Below are positions 62,038 through 64,000 of a stretch of DNA of 64,000 nucleotides, piece after piece. A program made the translations under genes and the position numbers. How positions within the stretch are numbered: position 1 is the first letter of the stretch; every line of letters begins with the position of its first letter. The stretch covers positions 62,001 through 126,000 of the forward strand of contig JADKKI010000037.1 in assembly GCA_016720595.1 (NCBI GenBank), in the 5' to 3' direction. A model generated the notes under the pieces. It was given only the letters and a program-made list of their open reading frames with translations, did not search any database and was not told where the DNA came from. Source of the DNA: Myxococcales bacterium. Lineage in GTDB: Bacteria; Myxococcota_A; Polyangia; Haliangiales; Haliangiaceae.

Positions 62038-62974
62038 GCAGCGCCGCTACCGTAGCAGTTTCCTCCTCGCGATCGCGCTGTGCGTGGTCGCGTGTTCGAA
62101 CAAGAAAGAGATCAAGGCCGCGAAGAGCTCGGTCTACGACATCGACTTCGCGATCGTGTACAGCGCGGCCCTCCAGGCAACCCGCGAGCTGTACGCGAAC
62201 CTCGACGACAACCCGGGGGCCGGTCAGATCAAGACGTCGTGGCACCAGGTCTCGTACGCCAACAACGCCGACGATCTCGGCAATCAGCGAACGGTCGCGC
62301 AGGGGCAGGGCGTGGCCCCGAACTCCACGGTGTCGCCCGGGGCGGCCGCGGCTGGGATGCCGACCCGGCTCGCCTACAAGCGCTACTTCATCCGGTTCGA
62401 TGTCTCGGTCGCCGGCGGCCGGCCGTGGCGCGTGAAGGTCATCGGTCATGCGGCCGAGTGGGATCCGGGCAATGCGATGCCAACGGAGCTGCGCGGGATG
62501 GCGCGTCCGCCGTGGCTCGACGGCCGCATCGAGGCGTTGCAGGTGGCGATCTACCGCAAGGTGAAGCCCTACGCGGTCGCGGCCAAGGAAGAGGTGCCGG
62601 AGACCACGAAGGATCCCGAGCTCCCGAAGACGGATCCGACGTCGTTCAAGGGCGTGCCGGCACCGGCCGCGAAGGCCCTCGCCGCGGTCAAGGATGCGCT
62701 GGCGATGCGCGACACCGGCGCCCTGCGCGCGCAGCTCGCGGACGATGTGGTGTGGAGCCTCGGCGGGGATCCGGGCGCCGAGACCGCGATGGCGATGTGG
62801 CAGGCCGATCCTGAGACGCTCGATGCGATGAGCCGTGCGATCGCGGGTGGCTGCGGTGCCGCGGAGCGCCGGGTGATGTGCCCGGCCGGGCCCGCGGTGG
62901 CCGGCGTGTGGCAGCTGATCGTCGAGCCGCGCGGCGACACCTGGAAGGTGTCCTCGTTCGTCAAGGCCGAGTAA
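62036..62974 (+). CDS. Lipoprotein of unknown function
   Basis: This 312-aa protein has a lipoprotein signal (SFLLAIALCVVAC), followed by a charged domain (~25-190: SSVYDIDFAIVYSAALQAT) and a second C-terminal domain (~210-312) with an ALRAQLADDVVWSL segment. No catalytic site is visible. ATG 62036 shares bases with the divergent nth start codon. Myxococcota contain many such predicted envelope lipoproteins. Confidence 0.7.
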   Translation: MQRRYRSSFLLAIALCVVACSNKKEIKAAKSSVYDIDFAIVYSAALQATRELYANLDDNPGAGQIKTSWHQVSYANNADDLGNQRTVAQGQGVAPNSTVSPGAAAAGMPTRLAYKRYFIRFDVSVAGGRPWRVKVIGHAAEWDPGNAMPTELRGMARPPWLDGRIEALQVAIYRKVKPYAVAAKEEVPETTKDPELPKTDPTSFKGVPAPAAKALAAVKDALAMRDTGALRAQLADDVVWSLGGDPGAETAMAMWQADPETLDAMSRAIAGGCGAAERRVMCPAGPAVAGVWQLIVEPRGDTWKVSSFVKAE

Positions 62975-62986
62975 GCACCGCGCGCA

Positions 62987-63520
62987 CTACTGCGTGGTGA
63001 ACGACATCGAGTCGATCCGCGCGATGCAGCCCATCGGGACCGGCACGCCACCTGCGGTCACTTCGTGGAACGTGACGTTCGCGAGCGAGCCGGCCGGCGG
63101 CTGGGTGGCGGTCAGGGTCAACGTCCCGCCGGTCGCGAAGTAGAACTTGGTCGGGCCCTGGCCGCTGACGATGTCCGCGATGATGTTGACGCAGGCGCCG
63201 CACGTGGTGGACGTCAGCTCGGAGCCGGTCAGCGGGTAGGTCCCGGTGGCGAGGCCGGTGGTGAATACGCCCTTGCCGGCGTTGAGCTTCAGGAAGAACG
63301 AGTCTCTCGGCGGGCCGGGATCGAGGACGATCGTCGACGTCGTCGGTCCCTGCGCGGTGGTGCCGACCACGGGCGCGAGGGCGCCATAGAAGCCCTGGAT
63401 CAGGCAGGTGGTCGTGTCGTAGGGCGCATCGGCGGTGGGGAGCGGGGCGTCCGTGAGCGTGGGAGCATCGGAGCCACCGCAGGCGGCGAGGAGCACGAGG
63501 CCGATCCGGGCGGAGCGCAT
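62987..63520 (-). CDS. Small lipoprotein
   Basis: This 177-aa protein has a clear lipobox (VLLAAC). The beta-rich domain is rich in Thr and Gly with two Cys pairs (CGAC). ATG 63520 gives a normal signal peptide; the frame opens 30 residues earlier without one. It resembles short surface lipoproteins of this phylum; function unknown. It is convergent with the lipoprotein before it (12 bases). Confidence 0.65.
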   Translation of the reverse strand: MRSARIGLVLLAACGGSDAPTLTDAPLPTADAPYDTTTCLIQGFYGALAPVVGTTAQGPTTSTIVLDPGPPRDSFFLKLNAGKGVFTTGLATGTYPLTGSELTSTTCGACVNIIADIVSGQGPTKFYFATGGTLTLTATQPPAGSLANVTFHEVTAGGVPVPMGCIARIDSMSFTTQ

Positions 63521-63616
63521 CCGAGGATGATCGCACATCGCCGGCCGGCGGGGCGGCCCATGCAACACCTGGGGCACCGGGTCGCAACGCGCGAGCATTC
63601 GTGCGATCACGAAGAC

Positions 63617-64000
63617 ATGTCGAAGCTTCTTGTTCTAGCGATCGGTGTCCTCGCGATCGGTGCGTGCTCGGGCGGTGCGAAGCCGGCGCCAGCGACGGCC
63701 CATGGCGGTGAGGTCGGATCGGGTGGTCCTGCCACAGGCGCTGCGTCCCAGAGCGACGGCCAGCGCCTGTTCGAGGCCAAGGGCTGCAACACCTGCCACA
63801 CGATCGATGGCTCGCCGCGCGTCGGCCCGACGCTGAAGGCCGTGTGGGGGACGACGGTCAAGCTCGAAGGTGGCGGCGAGGCGGTGGTCGACGAGGCCTA
63901 CGTGCGCGAGTCGATCCTCCAGCCGAACGCGAAGATCGTCGCCGGGTTTCCGCCGATCCAGCCGTCGTTCGAGGGGCAGCTCTCCGAGACGGAGCTGGCC
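63617..64000 (+). CDS. Cytochrome c-type lipoprotein, truncated by the window end
   Basis: The frame is open to the end of the window. A lipoprotein signal (LVLAIGVLAIGAC) is followed by a Gly/Ala linker and a heme c motif CNTCH. The following segment (EAYVRESILQPNAKIVAGF) matches the cytochrome c domain often joined to cytochrome oxidase subunit II, here as a separate protein. It would deliver electrons to a terminal oxidase. The visible part is 128 codons. Confidence 0.85.
   Translation, partial: MSKLLVLAIGVLAIGACSGGAKPAPATAHGGEVGSGGPATGAASQSDGQRLFEAKGCNTCHTIDGSPRVGPTLKAVWGTTVKLEGGGEAVVDEAYVRESILQPNAKIVAGFPPIQPSFEGQLSETELA

Overview
The window is very GC-rich, densely coded DNA that looks like a member of the Myxococcota (Kofleriaceae/Haliangium-type). 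This rests on overall style: many Gly/Ala/Pro-rich secreted lipoproteins (including a typical 'GCNSLLGIDD' lipoprotein start), TPR/PEGA-like membrane proteins, FHA domains, PP2C phosphatase, Ser/Thr kinase, TerB and SprT genes. No rRNA or tRNA gene was seen, so the placement is an inference. At least eight probable frameshifts plus a 300-base G-only stretch point to residual assembly error rather than biology.

Layout. 1-17 kb is mostly housekeeping and accessory metabolism: a MoaD-MoaE fusion, a pectin-acetylesterase-like lipoprotein, an alkyltransferase-like protein, a LuxR response regulator, a tandem pseudoprotease/HtrA protease pair, a spermidine-synthase-like protein, a KirBac-type potassium channel, an M48-TerB protease with a free TerB partner, aspS, a SprT-like metalloprotein, a PilZ protein, msrP with an msrQ-reductase-ferredoxin fusion, and a thioredoxin-like ferredoxin. 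17-50.8 kb is one large + strand locus for a contractile injection system (eCIS/phage-tail-like): tube terminator (Afp16 type), sheath 1, a 303-aa possible double-domain tube protein, a strong terminator, assembly proteins, sheath 2, a canonical tube, a 1561-aa Ala-rich protein, hub adaptor, hub, two tandem spikes (the second with a giant Gly/Ala/Ser tail), zinc-ribbon protein, gp25, gpJ, a PASTA-gpI fusion, another structural protein, four FHA proteins, a Ycf46-like AAA+ ATPase, DUF1257, DUF2997, DUF4157, a pentapeptide protein and two small accessory proteins. 53-58 kb (- strand) holds a PP2C phosphatase, a Ser/Thr kinase and two paralogous lipoproteins. 58-64 kb returns to housekeeping genes: a cytochrome c, queG, kamA-like, NUDIX, nth and further lipoproteins.

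How it may work together. Sheath, tube, hub, spikes and baseplate wedges form a contractile particle. The FHA proteins (one with a signal peptide, a VWA domain and a transmembrane helix) together with the neighbouring kinase and phosphatase resemble the threonine-phosphorylation switch of type VI secretion, but attached here to an eCIS-type particle. A short K-T-[MIV]-[MIVL] motif recurs in the kinase tail and in an FHA protein, which is a candidate phospho-ligand for FHA binding. The membrane-anchored FHA/VWA protein, and the Ycf46/Ycf35-like genes otherwise known from cyanobacteria and plastids, make a membrane-tethered, phospho-regulated contractile machine the most interesting hypothesis for this window.
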